Part shown: in pieces, positions 51,242-58,732 of the stretch
Layout of the letters: every line of letters starts with the position of its first letter
Numbering within the stretch: the first letter of the stretch is position 1
Assembly: GCA_963781285.1 (NCBI GenBank)
Contig: CAWAFI010000008.1
Location: forward strand, 248,001 to 312,000
Reading direction: 5' to 3'
Source: CAIWHR01 sp963781285
GTDB lineage: Bacteria; Pseudomonadota; Gammaproteobacteria; Burkholderiales; Casimicrobiaceae
Length of the DNA: 64,000 nt
Program-made: the position numbers and the translations under genes
Notes under the pieces: generated by a model
Seen by the model: the letters and a program-made list of their open reading frames with translations, nothing else
Databases searched by the model: none
Told to the model about the DNA's origin: nothing

Positions 51242-51694
51242 ATGAAAGCCCGTACTGTTTCGACGCTGCGACAAGCCTGGCGCCAAGATGTCGGAGACAT
51301 TCAGCGCGTTCGACACTCGGTGCGCGAAAATCGGCTGACCTCCAGTACGATCAGCGATGCCGACGTTGCGGAGGCGATCGAACGGACGGGACGCGGATGG
51401 GTGGTCGAGGTGGCCGGCGAGATCGTTGCCTTTGCGGTCGGCAATGCACAGAGTGGCAACATCTGGGCGCTGTTTGTCGATCCCCGACACGAGGGCCTTG
51501 GCTACGGCAAGCGCCTGCACGACACGATAGTCGCGTGGCTGTGGTCGCGTGGCCTGGAGCGTCTGTGGCTCACGACGATGCCGGGCACGCGGGCGCAGCG
51601 TTTCTACGAGCTGTCGGGATGGCGGAACTGCGGCCCGGTCGAAAGCGGCGAGCTGCGTCTCGAGTTGTCCCGGCCTCGCGCCGACGCAGGGTGA
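51242..51694 (+). CDS. GNAT-family N-acetyltransferase
   Basis: A 150-residue acetyltransferase: RQDVGDIQRVRHSVRENRLT at the start, GWVVEVAGEIVAFAVGNAQS (beta 2-3), the acetyl-CoA loop ALFVDPRHEGLGYGKRLHDT, and LTTMPGTRAQRFYELSGWRN for the last strands. The substrate (small molecule or protein) is unknown. ATG51242 is used because it begins the fold; an upstream in-frame start adds only a basic tail. Confidence 0.85.
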   Translation: MKARTVSTLRQAWRQDVGDIQRVRHSVRENRLTSSTISDADVAEAIERTGRGWVVEVAGEIVAFAVGNAQSGNIWALFVDPRHEGLGYGKRLHDTIVAWLWSRGLERLWLTTMPGTRAQRFYELSGWRNCGPVESGELRLELSRPRADAG

Positions 51695-51751
51695 ACTGTA
51701 CGTCTGCAGGCGGCGAAGCAGGCTCGGACGCCCCTCCGCGACGCCGACGCG

Positions 51752-52384
51752 TCAGTGGTCCGCAGGCGCGTGCGCCACACTGGCGCGCGTCGCTCTGGAC
51801 TGCGCCGGCATGATGCGGTCGACGGCCGCGATGGCGAGCGCGGAGACCAGGAACGTCAGGTGAATGACCGTCTGGAAGATCAGCGTCTTCTCGGAATACG
51901 CCTCCGCGTTGATGAACGTCTTCAACAGATGGATCGACGAGATGCCGATGATCGCCGTCGCGAGCTTCACCTTCAGCACCGAAGCATTCACATGCGACAG
52001 CCACTCGGGCTGGTCCGGATGATTCTCGAGCCGCATCCGCGAGATGAACGTTTCGTAGCCGCCGATGATCACCATGATGAGCAGATTGGAAATCATCACC
52101 ACGTCGATCAGGCCCAGCACGACCAACATCACGATCGTTTCCGGGTTGGCGATGACATCCTTGGCGCCGGGCGGCGTCACGTTTTTCATGATCGCCGCGG
52201 TGGCCTCCGAGTGTCCGAAGGCAGCTTCGACGAGGTGGACCAGCTCGACCCAGAAATAGTAGACGTACACGCCCTGCGCGACGATGAGCCCGAGATAGAG
52301 CGGCAGCTGCAGCCAGCGGCTCATGAAAATGAGTTGCGGAAGCGTGTGCATGTGAGCCTCGTGGAACTGTTTGCGGTCGGCCAT
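51752..52384 (-). CDS. UPF0114/YqhA-family membrane protein
   Basis: A 210-residue inner-membrane protein of the TIGR00645/YqhA family. Segments: MSRWLQLPLYLGLIVAQGVY, VMLVVLGLIDVVMISNLLIM, IGGYETFISRMRLENHPDQP, LKVKLATAIIGISSIHLLKT and a last helix VIHLTFLVSALAIAAVDRIM. Four helices are expected. The start may be ATG52384 (MADRKQFHEAH) or ATG52351; GAGG precedes the latter. Function not established; convergent with the GNAT gene. Confidence 0.9.
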   Translation of the reverse strand: MADRKQFHEAHMHTLPQLIFMSRWLQLPLYLGLIVAQGVYVYYFWVELVHLVEAAFGHSEATAAIMKNVTPPGAKDVIANPETIVMLVVLGLIDVVMISNLLIMVIIGGYETFISRMRLENHPDQPEWLSHVNASVLKVKLATAIIGISSIHLLKTFINAEAYSEKTLIFQTVIHLTFLVSALAIAAVDRIMPAQSRATRASVAHAPADH

Positions 52385-52502
52385 GAGAGAAACGGGGGTG
52401 GCAGTTGATCGGGGTCGGGAGTGTACCATCGGCGTTGTAGCAATCGTGGCCTAGCACCGATTCGCATGTGCCCGCAACCGCCGCGGCGGCACGATATTGC
52501 GC

Positions 52503-52610
52503 ATGGCTGCGGCGACCCCTGCCGTTACCTTTCTCTTCACCGATCTCGAGGGCAGCACACGCCTGTGGAAACCGAGCTCGCCAGGAGGGGGGCGCGCTGG
52601 CCACGCATGA
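52503..52610 (+). pseudogene. Remnant of a class III adenylate/guanylate cyclase
   Basis: The 35-residue frame starts MAAATPAVTFLFTDLEGSTR-LW, the diagnostic N-terminal motif of class III nucleotide cyclase domains (TFLFTDxEGST), then goes out of frame. The expected continuation ETELAR...ALATHDRL can be found over 52568-52620 by changing frame twice. Nothing cyclase-like follows after about 52625, so the catalytic domain has been lost. A dead fragment. Confidence 0.6.
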
Positions 52611-52790
52611 CCGGCTCTGCCACGTTCGAGCGCGTGCGCGACGAAGCGCATCGGCGGCTCCGGTACGAGCTCGTGGACGGAGCGCGCGAGCGCACCGGCA
52701 TCATCGTCGATCTGCAGGGCAATCGGTCGAAGCGCCACTAGACAGGCTTCGCGCGCGCCAGCGCGCGGCGGTGGCACGTGCGGACGACGT
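52611..52790. other. Remainder of the gap between the UPF0114 and MenA-like genes
   Basis: A 44-codon frame (52607-52741, MTGSATFERVRDEAHRRLRY...) overlaps the end of the cyclase fragment by ATGA but has no ribosome site. I see no supported gene here. Upstream, 52385-52502 holds the promoter region of the UPF0114 gene. Confidence 0.35.
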
Positions 52791-53717
52791 CTACGGCAGC
52801 TCCAGGGCACCCATCCCGATGGCAACGAGGATTGCCAGCGTATAGACCAGGAAAACCGCCGAAATACCACCCATCGACGCTGCCTTCGTTGCATTCGAAA
52901 AGCCGCGGCGATCCATCCGCACAAATTCGCGCCAACCGAAGAGTCCGGCCAGCGCCAGCGGCGCCAGCGCGCTCGCCGGCAGGACGTGGAGCGGCACCAG
53001 CGCGAACGCAAAGAGCAGCGTGGCGATGGCCTGCAGGCGGATCATGCGCGCTGCTTTCTCGCGCCCCAGCACGACGGCCAGTGTGCGGCGCCCGGCCTTG
53101 CGGTCTCCGTCGACGTCACACGCATTGTTGACCGACAGGATCGTCGCGATCAGCGTCGAGGAGGGTACCCCCAGCCACCAGATGCGCGGGTCCAGGCTGC
53201 GGCTCTGCACGAACGCGGCGACCGCGATCAAGACGAGGCCGAGCAGGCCGCCGGCGAAGAGTTCGCCGACCGGCAGCCGCGAGATCGGGAGCGGGCCGCC
53301 GCTGTAGAGCAGGGCCACGGCCATGCACGCGGCGCCGACGACCACGATCCGCCAATCGACGAGCGCGCCCAGCGCGAGGCCGAGCAGCGCAGCCAACGCG
53401 AACAACAGCCACGAGATGCGCAGTGCCACTGCCGGATCGATGCCGCGTTGCACCAGGGCCTTCCATTTCTCGACATCGGTTTCAACGGTGTCGACGCCGT
53501 GCAGGAAGTCGTAGTAGCTGTTGAAGCCGGTCGTGCCCATATCCACGCACAGCGTGGCGAGCAGCATCAGGACAAAGAGTCCTGGCGAGAACGCGTGGGT
53601 CAGGTAAACCGCGTAGGACGTGCCGATCGCGAGCGAAGAGAGGCTGACGATCTTCGTCCGGATGTCCACGATCTGCAGGACGTCGACAGCACTGACGCGG
53701 GTCGCCGCGGTCATCAT
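52791..53717 (-). CDS. MenA/UbiA-family prenyltransferase
   Basis: A 308-residue integral membrane protein with 8-9 helices. The two Asp-rich motifs are NSYYDFLHGVDT (near residue 65) and NNACDVDGDRKAGRRTLAVV (near residue 190), the second being the MenA type (NNxRDxxxDxxAGKRTL) rather than UbiA. MenA attaches a polyprenyl chain to 1,4-dihydroxy-2-naphthoate in menaquinone synthesis; related proteins act in other quinone or prenyl routes. No other men genes are nearby. Two adjacent ATG codons (53717, 53714) could start it. Confidence 0.85.
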   Translation of the reverse strand: MMTAATRVSAVDVLQIVDIRTKIVSLSSLAIGTSYAVYLTHAFSPGLFVLMLLATLCVDMGTTGFNSYYDFLHGVDTVETDVEKWKALVQRGIDPAVALRISWLLFALAALLGLALGALVDWRIVVVGAACMAVALLYSGGPLPISRLPVGELFAGGLLGLVLIAVAAFVQSRSLDPRIWWLGVPSSTLIATILSVNNACDVDGDRKAGRRTLAVVLGREKAARMIRLQAIATLLFAFALVPLHVLPASALAPLALAGLFGWREFVRMDRRGFSNATKAASMGGISAVFLVYTLAILVAIGMGALELP

Positions 53718-53751
53718 GGAAGCGCGGGCGATTCGCTCGGGGAAAGCCGCG

Positions 53752-54147
53752 TCAGGCTTCGCCCTTCGCCGGGCGGGCTTTCTCCGCCGCCGACGCGTCG
53801 GGTGGTGAGTCCGGCGCCGCTGATTTCTCCCGGTTTCTCGCACCACCGAACTTCTTCTCGGTCATCCGTTCGACGAGGATGCGCTCGCACACCTTGAACA
53901 GAACGAAGAACGTGATGCTGAGATAGGCCGAAATGATGAGGTCGATCAGCTGTTCGAGCGCTCCGTCGGCGATGACCATCGTTCCGTATTCCAGGAACAG
54001 GTCGATGTTCGCCTTGAGGAGAACGAACAGGTTGACCGAGGTGACGCCGAACAGGAGGAAGAACACACCCATCAGCGAGAACGTCAGCCATGGGCGCAGG
54101 TAGAGAAAGGTGATCCAGCGTTCCGGCATCGAGGTCGGTAGCGGCAT
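53752..54147 (-). CDS. Hypothetical two-helix membrane protein
   Basis: A 131-residue protein starting MPLPTSMPERWITFLYLRPW. Hydrophobic helices at about 18-45 (LTFSLMGVFFLLFGVTSVNL) and 65-90 (IDLIISAYLSITFFVLFKVC) are followed by a charged tail with an Ala/Pro/Lys-rich end (KSAAPDSPPDASAAEKARPA). No family recognised. It is 34 bases upstream of the MenA-like gene in the same direction, so they are probably co-transcribed. Confidence 0.72.
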   Translation of the reverse strand: MPLPTSMPERWITFLYLRPWLTFSLMGVFFLLFGVTSVNLFVLLKANIDLFLEYGTMVIADGALEQLIDLIISAYLSITFFVLFKVCERILVERMTEKKFGGARNREKSAAPDSPPDASAAEKARPAKGEA

Positions 54148-54272
54148 GGCCGATGGATGGGCATGGGAAGGCGGGTCAGGATACCATTCCTCCAGCGCAT
54201 TCGCCCCGCGTCAGGCGGGGCGCCGCTGCACCATGTGCGAAAGCATATCGGGGACAGAGCCCGCTCTTCGCG

Positions 54273-55403
54273 CTAGTGGCCGCCGGCACCCATCAGCGCC
54301 AGCAGCACGCCGCCGGCGACGACGCTCGCGACCTGGCCGGCGGCGTTCGCGCCCATCGCATGCATCAGCAGGAAGTTCTCGAAGTCCTCTTCCTGTGCGA
54401 CGCGTTGGACGACGCGCGCCGCCATCGGGAACGCGCTGATGCCGGCCGCGCCGATCAGCGGGTTGATCTTCCCGCCGCTGACCACATTCATCAGTTTGGC
54501 GAAGAGGACGCCGGCCGAGGTGTCGACGGCGAACGCGATGATGCCAAGCACGAGGATCGCGAGCGTGCTGGTCTTGAGGAATTCGGTGCCGACCATCGTG
54601 GAGCCGATCGCGAGGCCGAGGAATAGTGTCACCGCGTTCGCGATCTCCTGCGACGATGCCTTGGTGAGCCGCTCGACGACACCCGATTCCTTCATCAGGT
54701 TGCCCAGCATCAGCATCCCGATCAGCGGCGTCGCGAACGGCACCAGTGTGCCGACGAGCACGGTGACGATGATGGGGAATACGATGCGCGTGCGCCGGCT
54801 GATCTTGCGCTGGCTGTACGACATCCGGATCCGCCGCTCCTTCTCGGTCGTGAGCAGGCGCATGATCGGCGGCATGATGATCGGCACGAGCGACATGTAG
54901 CTGTACGCAGCGACGGTGATGGGTGCGAGCAGGTGCGGCGCGAGGATGCCGCTCACGTAGATCGACGTCGGACCGTCGATCGCGCCGATGATGCCAATCG
55001 AGGCCGCCTCCTTCTGGCTGAAGCCGAAGAGTAGCGCGAGGATCAGCGTGAGGAAGATGCCGAACTGGCCCGCCGCGCCGAGCAGCACGGTCCGCGGGTT
55101 CTCGAGCAGCGGCCCGAAGTCGGTCAGCGCGCCGATCCCGATGAAGATCAGCAGCGGGAACAGCTCGTTGCCGATGCCCATGTTGTACAGAATGCGCAGC
55201 ATCCCCTCATCGGCGATCAGCGGCGACAGCGGCAGATTCGCGAGCAGGCAACCCGCGCCGATCGGCAGCAGCAGCAGCGGCTCGTAGTCCTTCGCGATCG
55301 CAAGGTAGAACAGGACGAAGGACACGCCGATCATCACCAGCGATTGCGGCGAGACGTTGGCGATCCCGACGAGCAGCAGGCGCAGCGTCTCTTCGCCGAC
55401 CAT
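54273..55403 (-). CDS. Na+-translocating decarboxylase beta subunit (OadB/MmdB/GcdB family)
   Basis: A 376-residue membrane protein with 9-11 helices and the family segments PLLLLPIGAGCLLANLPLSP, LFPLLIFIGIGALTDFGPLL, IGIIGAIDGPTSIYVSGILA, SYMSLVPIIMPPIMRLLTTE and LIGAAGISAFPMAARVVQRV, ending in MGANAAGQVASVVAGGVLLA. The beta subunit decarboxylates carboxybiotin and pumps Na+ outward. It is last in the order carboxyltransferase, OadG-like, biotin carrier, beta. ATG55403 lies 4 bases after the carrier stop. Confidence 0.93.
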   Translation of the reverse strand: MVGEETLRLLLVGIANVSPQSLVMIGVSFVLFYLAIAKDYEPLLLLPIGAGCLLANLPLSPLIADEGMLRILYNMGIGNELFPLLIFIGIGALTDFGPLLENPRTVLLGAAGQFGIFLTLILALLFGFSQKEAASIGIIGAIDGPTSIYVSGILAPHLLAPITVAAYSYMSLVPIIMPPIMRLLTTEKERRIRMSYSQRKISRRTRIVFPIIVTVLVGTLVPFATPLIGMLMLGNLMKESGVVERLTKASSQEIANAVTLFLGLAIGSTMVGTEFLKTSTLAILVLGIIAFAVDTSAGVLFAKLMNVVSGGKINPLIGAAGISAFPMAARVVQRVAQEEDFENFLLMHAMGANAAGQVASVVAGGVLLALMGAGGH

Positions 55404-55407
55404 CGCC

Positions 55408-55908
55408 TCACCCTTCCCGGAAGCGGACGATCGCATCGCCGTGGCCGACGGCCTGGCCGGCAGAGACGCAAACCTCGCTGATCGTGCCGGCTCGCGGCGA
55501 CTTGATGCTGTTCTGCATCTTCATCGCCTCGAGCACGGCGACCTGCTGGCCGCGCACGACCGCGTCCCCCGGTTTGACGTTCACTTCCAGGACCACGCCG
55601 GGCATCGGCGCGGCGAGGGTGCCGGCGCCGCCGCCTGCTGCCGGCTTGCGCGGCACGGCGTGAGCCGGCGCGGCGGCCTCGCGGCTGACGCGCGGGACGT
55701 CGATTTCGGCGGGCGCTGCGCGCGGCGCGCCTGACGCACGTGCGGGCGCGTACGCCGGCGTGATCGTCGCTTCTGGAAGGTCCTCGTCGCCCGCGAGTTC
55801 GACTTCGTACGTCTCGCGGCCGACGACCACCTCGAAGCGGTTGGCGGCGAGTTCGTCGACGTCGATCACGAACTCCCTGCCGCGGATCTCGAGTCTGTAG
55901 CGTCGCAT
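55408..55908 (-). CDS. Biotin carrier subunit of the Na+-pump decarboxylase
   Basis: A 166-residue protein. The N-terminal ~65 residues are a small beta domain (YRLEIRGREFVIDVDELAAN), followed by an Ala/Pro-rich hinge (about 65-95) and the biotinyl domain. That domain has LAAPMPGVVLEVNVKPGDAV, the biotinylated Lys in LEAMKMQNSI and GTISEVCVSAGQAVGHGDAI. It carries CO2 from the carboxyltransferase to the membrane beta subunit. The start ATG55908 shares bases with the OadG-like stop (TGATG). Confidence 0.93.
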   Translation of the reverse strand: MRRYRLEIRGREFVIDVDELAANRFEVVVGRETYEVELAGDEDLPEATITPAYAPARASGAPRAAPAEIDVPRVSREAAAPAHAVPRKPAAGGGAGTLAAPMPGVVLEVNVKPGDAVVRGQQVAVLEAMKMQNSIKSPRAGTISEVCVSAGQAVGHGDAIVRFREG

Positions 55909-56312
55909 CACTTTCCTCTCGGCTGCCAGCTGCGGTTCTGTCGCGTGCGTCCACTCGTCACCCAGCGCGACGCGTGGAGCTGGCTGCCGGGCCAGGCGCT
56001 GCGCATCATCGGCGCCGCTTCGAGACGGCGCACCGCGCGGTGCGTCAGCGTCGCGACGGTGATCGCCGCCACGAGATCGGCGTCCATGCCTTGCACGGTC
56101 GGGGACACCGGAACCTGCGCGCCGATCGCGTCGTCGGCGACCGCGGCGATGCGTTCGGCATGGACGATCGACGCTTCGGCTGAAACCGGTTCGACCGGCG
56201 CCCGTTCGAGCTTCAGCACGAGATGGAGCAGCCCCCAGAGGAGCGCGAGCAGCGCGAAGACCAGTCCCATCCCCAGGACCGTCATCTGCAGACCCCAGCC
56301 CAGATTGTCCAT
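55908..56312 (-). CDS. OadG/delta-like small subunit of the Na+-pump decarboxylase
   Basis: A 134-residue protein with one N-terminal helix (LQMTVLGMGLVFALLALLWG) as in OadG/MmdD subunits, then a charged linker, an alpha-helical segment DADLVAAITVATLTHRAVRR typical of the OadG C-terminal region in fused versions, and SQLHASRWVTSGRTRQNRSW. It anchors and assembles the complex. ATG56312 is used because GAGGTAG is just upstream and it gives the normal short N-terminus. Confidence 0.88.
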   Translation of the reverse strand: MDNLGWGLQMTVLGMGLVFALLALLWGLLHLVLKLERAPVEPVSAEASIVHAERIAAVADDAIGAQVPVSPTVQGMDADLVAAITVATLTHRAVRRLEAAPMMRSAWPGSQLHASRWVTSGRTRQNRSWQPRGK

Positions 56313-56358
56313 CGCTACCTCTCGTCGGGCACCCGACACACGTTGTCAGCGCCGGCCA

Positions 56359-57915
56359 TCAGGAGGGGACGAGCCCGTGCTTCTTGGGCGGGTTCTGCTG
56401 CACCTTCGTGCGCAGGACTTCGAGCGCGCGCACGAGGCGCGGCCGTGTTTCGCGCGGCTCGATCACCTCGTCGACCTGGCCGACGTCGGCGGCCCGATAC
56501 GGGTTGTAGAACCGGTCGCGGTAGTAGGCGATCAGTTCCCGCTCCTTCGCTGCGGGGTCTGCGGCGTTCTGCACGTCGTCGCGGTAGAGCACGCGGACGG
56601 CCGGCTCCGCTCCCATCACCGCGATCTGCGCGGTCGGCCACGCGAACGCGAGATCGGTGCGCATCTGCTTCGAGCACATCGCGACGTAGGCGCCGCCCAT
56701 CGCCTTGCGCGTGACAATCGAGATCTTGGGCACCGTCGCTTCGCAGTATGCGTAGATGATCTTCGCGCCGTGGCGGATCACGCCCCCGTATTCCTGGTCG
56801 GTGCCGGGCAGGAAGCCGGGACAGTCGACGAATGTCACGAGCGGGATGTTGTACGCGTCGCAGGTACGGATGAAGCGCGAGATCTTGTCGCTTGCGTCGA
56901 TATTGAGGGCGCCGGACATGTACGCGGGCTGGTTCGCGACCACGCCGACGGAGTACCCGTCGAGCCGGGCGAAGCCGACCACGGCGTTGGCGGCGAAATC
57001 GGGCTGGATCTCGAGAAAGCTCTGCCGGTCGAAGATCATCGCGACCGCGTCGCGGATGTCATACGGCTCGTTCTCGGCGCGGGGAATCAGCGCGTTGAGC
57101 GCCTCGTCCAGGCGGTCGGTCGGATCGTAGGGCGTGATCTGCGGCGGATCCTCGTTGTTGTTCTGCGGCAGGTAGCCGAGCAGGCGCTTCACCATCTCGA
57201 TCGCCGCGGCCTCGGTCGCGGTCGCGAGGTGGGCGACGCCGCTGCGGCCGGTGTGGACATCCGCGCCGCCAAGCGTCTGCGCGCTCACCTGCTCGCCGGT
57301 CGTCGCCTTGATGACGTCTGGGCCGGTGAGAAACATGAAGCTGTCGCTCGCCATGATGATGAAGTCGGTCAGCGCGGGCGAGTAGACGGCGCCGCCGGCG
57401 CAAGGACCTAGAATAAGCGAGATCTGGGGAATCACGCCGGAGGCCATCACGTTGCGCACGAATACTTCGCCGTACGCGGCGAGGCTCCGCACGCCCTCCT
57501 GGATGCGCGCGCCACCCGAATCGTTGAGCCCGATCAGCGGAATGCCGCTCGCCAGCGCGAGATCCTGGATGCGGCAGATCTTTTGCGCCTGAACTTCGGA
57601 AAACGAGCCGCCGAGGACCGTGAAATCCTGCGCGAAGACGGCGATCCGGCGGCCGCTGATCTTGCCGAACCCGCTGACGATGCCGTCGCCTGGAAAGCGC
57701 TGCTGGTCGAGGCCGAACTCGCTGACGTTGTGCGTCGCGAGCGCGCCGAACTCCTGGAACGAACCCTCGTCGAGCAGCAGCGCGAGGCGCTCGCGCGCCG
57801 TGAGCTTGCCGCGTGCGTGCTGCTGCTCGATGCGTTTCTGCCCGCCGCCGAGAACCGCGCGGCTGCGCATCTCGCGCAATGTGGCCAGGTGATCGCCCGC
57901 CATGCCGTCCGTCAT
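56359..57915 (-). CDS. mmdA: Acyl-CoA carboxyltransferase subunit (MmdA/PccB family)
   Basis: A 518-residue biotin-dependent carboxyltransferase: RGKLTARERLALLLDEGSFQ, VFAQDFTVLGGSFSEVQAQK, LNDSGGARIQEGVRSLAAYG, GPCAGGAVYSPALTDFIIM and, in the second half, FVDCPGFLPGTDQEYGGVIR and SIVTRKAMGGAYVAMCSKQM. The family acts on propionyl/methylmalonyl-CoA. With the adjacent OadG-like, carrier and OadB genes it should be the alpha subunit of a methylmalonyl-CoA decarboxylase pumping Na+, rather than a biosynthetic PccB; a biotin carboxylase gene is absent. GGGAGGAG precedes ATG57915. Confidence 0.92.
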   Translation of the reverse strand: MTDGMAGDHLATLREMRSRAVLGGGQKRIEQQHARGKLTARERLALLLDEGSFQEFGALATHNVSEFGLDQQRFPGDGIVSGFGKISGRRIAVFAQDFTVLGGSFSEVQAQKICRIQDLALASGIPLIGLNDSGGARIQEGVRSLAAYGEVFVRNVMASGVIPQISLILGPCAGGAVYSPALTDFIIMASDSFMFLTGPDVIKATTGEQVSAQTLGGADVHTGRSGVAHLATATEAAAIEMVKRLLGYLPQNNNEDPPQITPYDPTDRLDEALNALIPRAENEPYDIRDAVAMIFDRQSFLEIQPDFAANAVVGFARLDGYSVGVVANQPAYMSGALNIDASDKISRFIRTCDAYNIPLVTFVDCPGFLPGTDQEYGGVIRHGAKIIYAYCEATVPKISIVTRKAMGGAYVAMCSKQMRTDLAFAWPTAQIAVMGAEPAVRVLYRDDVQNAADPAAKERELIAYYRDRFYNPYRAADVGQVDEVIEPRETRPRLVRALEVLRTKVQQNPPKKHGLVPS

Positions 57916-58136
57916 CGCTCCTCCCTCGTGCCGTCTTGCCTGTCGCAACGGGAGCTGCCGGTCTTGACCTCGGTCAGTCCGCCGCGGCATCGCGACACCA
58001 GCCCCATGGGGCGGCCGGCGAGCGCTCGGCGTGGCGAACCAGCTATCAGCTGAGCTGGGTGGCCGATGCCGCGATCATAGCAGCGGGCACGTGTTAGCCG
58101 GAAGCCCTGCGCCCATGCGCGCGGTGTCGTCCAAAC

Positions 58137-58722
58137 CTATCGGACATAGAGCCAGAACCGTGTGGACGCCGTCCCGGTGATGCGGACCTTGTCCGGCGAT
58201 TCGCGCTCCACCGACGCGAACCGGACGCCAGGTCGGGAACGGATAGTCGTGCGAGACCACACGTGTGCCGGGCTTGAGCTCGGCGCGCAATTTGGCTTCG
58301 ACCTTGGCCATGATGCCTGGCAGCAGGTAGACGGTGACCACCGTCGCCTGGCGAACGTCGGTCGCGAAGAGGTCGCGCTCCTCGAACCGCACGCGGTCGG
58401 CGACCCCGGTCTTCGCCGCGTTGTCGTTGGCAAGCTTGACGAGCGCCGGATCGATGTCGACGCCGAACCCGCCGCGCGCCTTGAACTTCGTGACCGCGGT
58501 GATCACCAACCGGCCGTCGCCGGATCCCAGGTCGACGACGAAATCGTCGGGGCCGACCGCGGCCAGCGCCAGCATTTCGTCGACAAGCTGTGCGGGCGTG
58601 TCCACGTACGGCGCAACGGATGCCGGCGCGGCGGGCGTTTGCGCTGCGGCCCCAGCGGCTACCGCCAGCATGCCGGCGACGGCGAGGACCACGGAGGCAC
58701 GGCAACTGGTTCGGATCGGCAT
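58137..58722 (-). pseudogene. Exported SAM-dependent methyltransferase, C-terminal frameshift
   Basis: About 195 residues from ATG58722. A signal peptide (RASVVLAVAGMLAVAAGAAA) precedes a class I methyltransferase with VVDLGSGDGRLVITAVTKFK (SAM-binding), GFGVDIDPALVKLANDNAAK and VTVYLLPGIMAKVEAKLRAE. Near 58225 the frame with PFPTWRPVR should continue into another frame reading SVERESPDKVRITGTASTRF-WLYVR, a typical C-terminal strand pair. In the original frame the protein instead runs to 58075 with unrelated sequence. A single-base error or mutation between about 58200 and 58235 explains this. Methyltransferases with signal peptides recur in Proteobacteria; their periplasmic role is unclear because SAM is cytoplasmic. 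Confidence 0.75.
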
Positions 58723-58732
58723 GCGGATGGGC

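Noticed and set aside
52607..52741. 44-codon frame MTGSATFERVRDEAHRRLRY overlapping the cyclase remnant by ATGA
   Set aside because: Charged helix-like peptide, but no ribosome site and it sits in decayed sequence; not enough support for a gene.
54273..57915. Possibility that the cluster is an ordinary propionyl-CoA carboxylase
   Set aside because: OadB- and OadG-type membrane subunits follow the carboxyltransferase and no biotin carboxylase gene is present.
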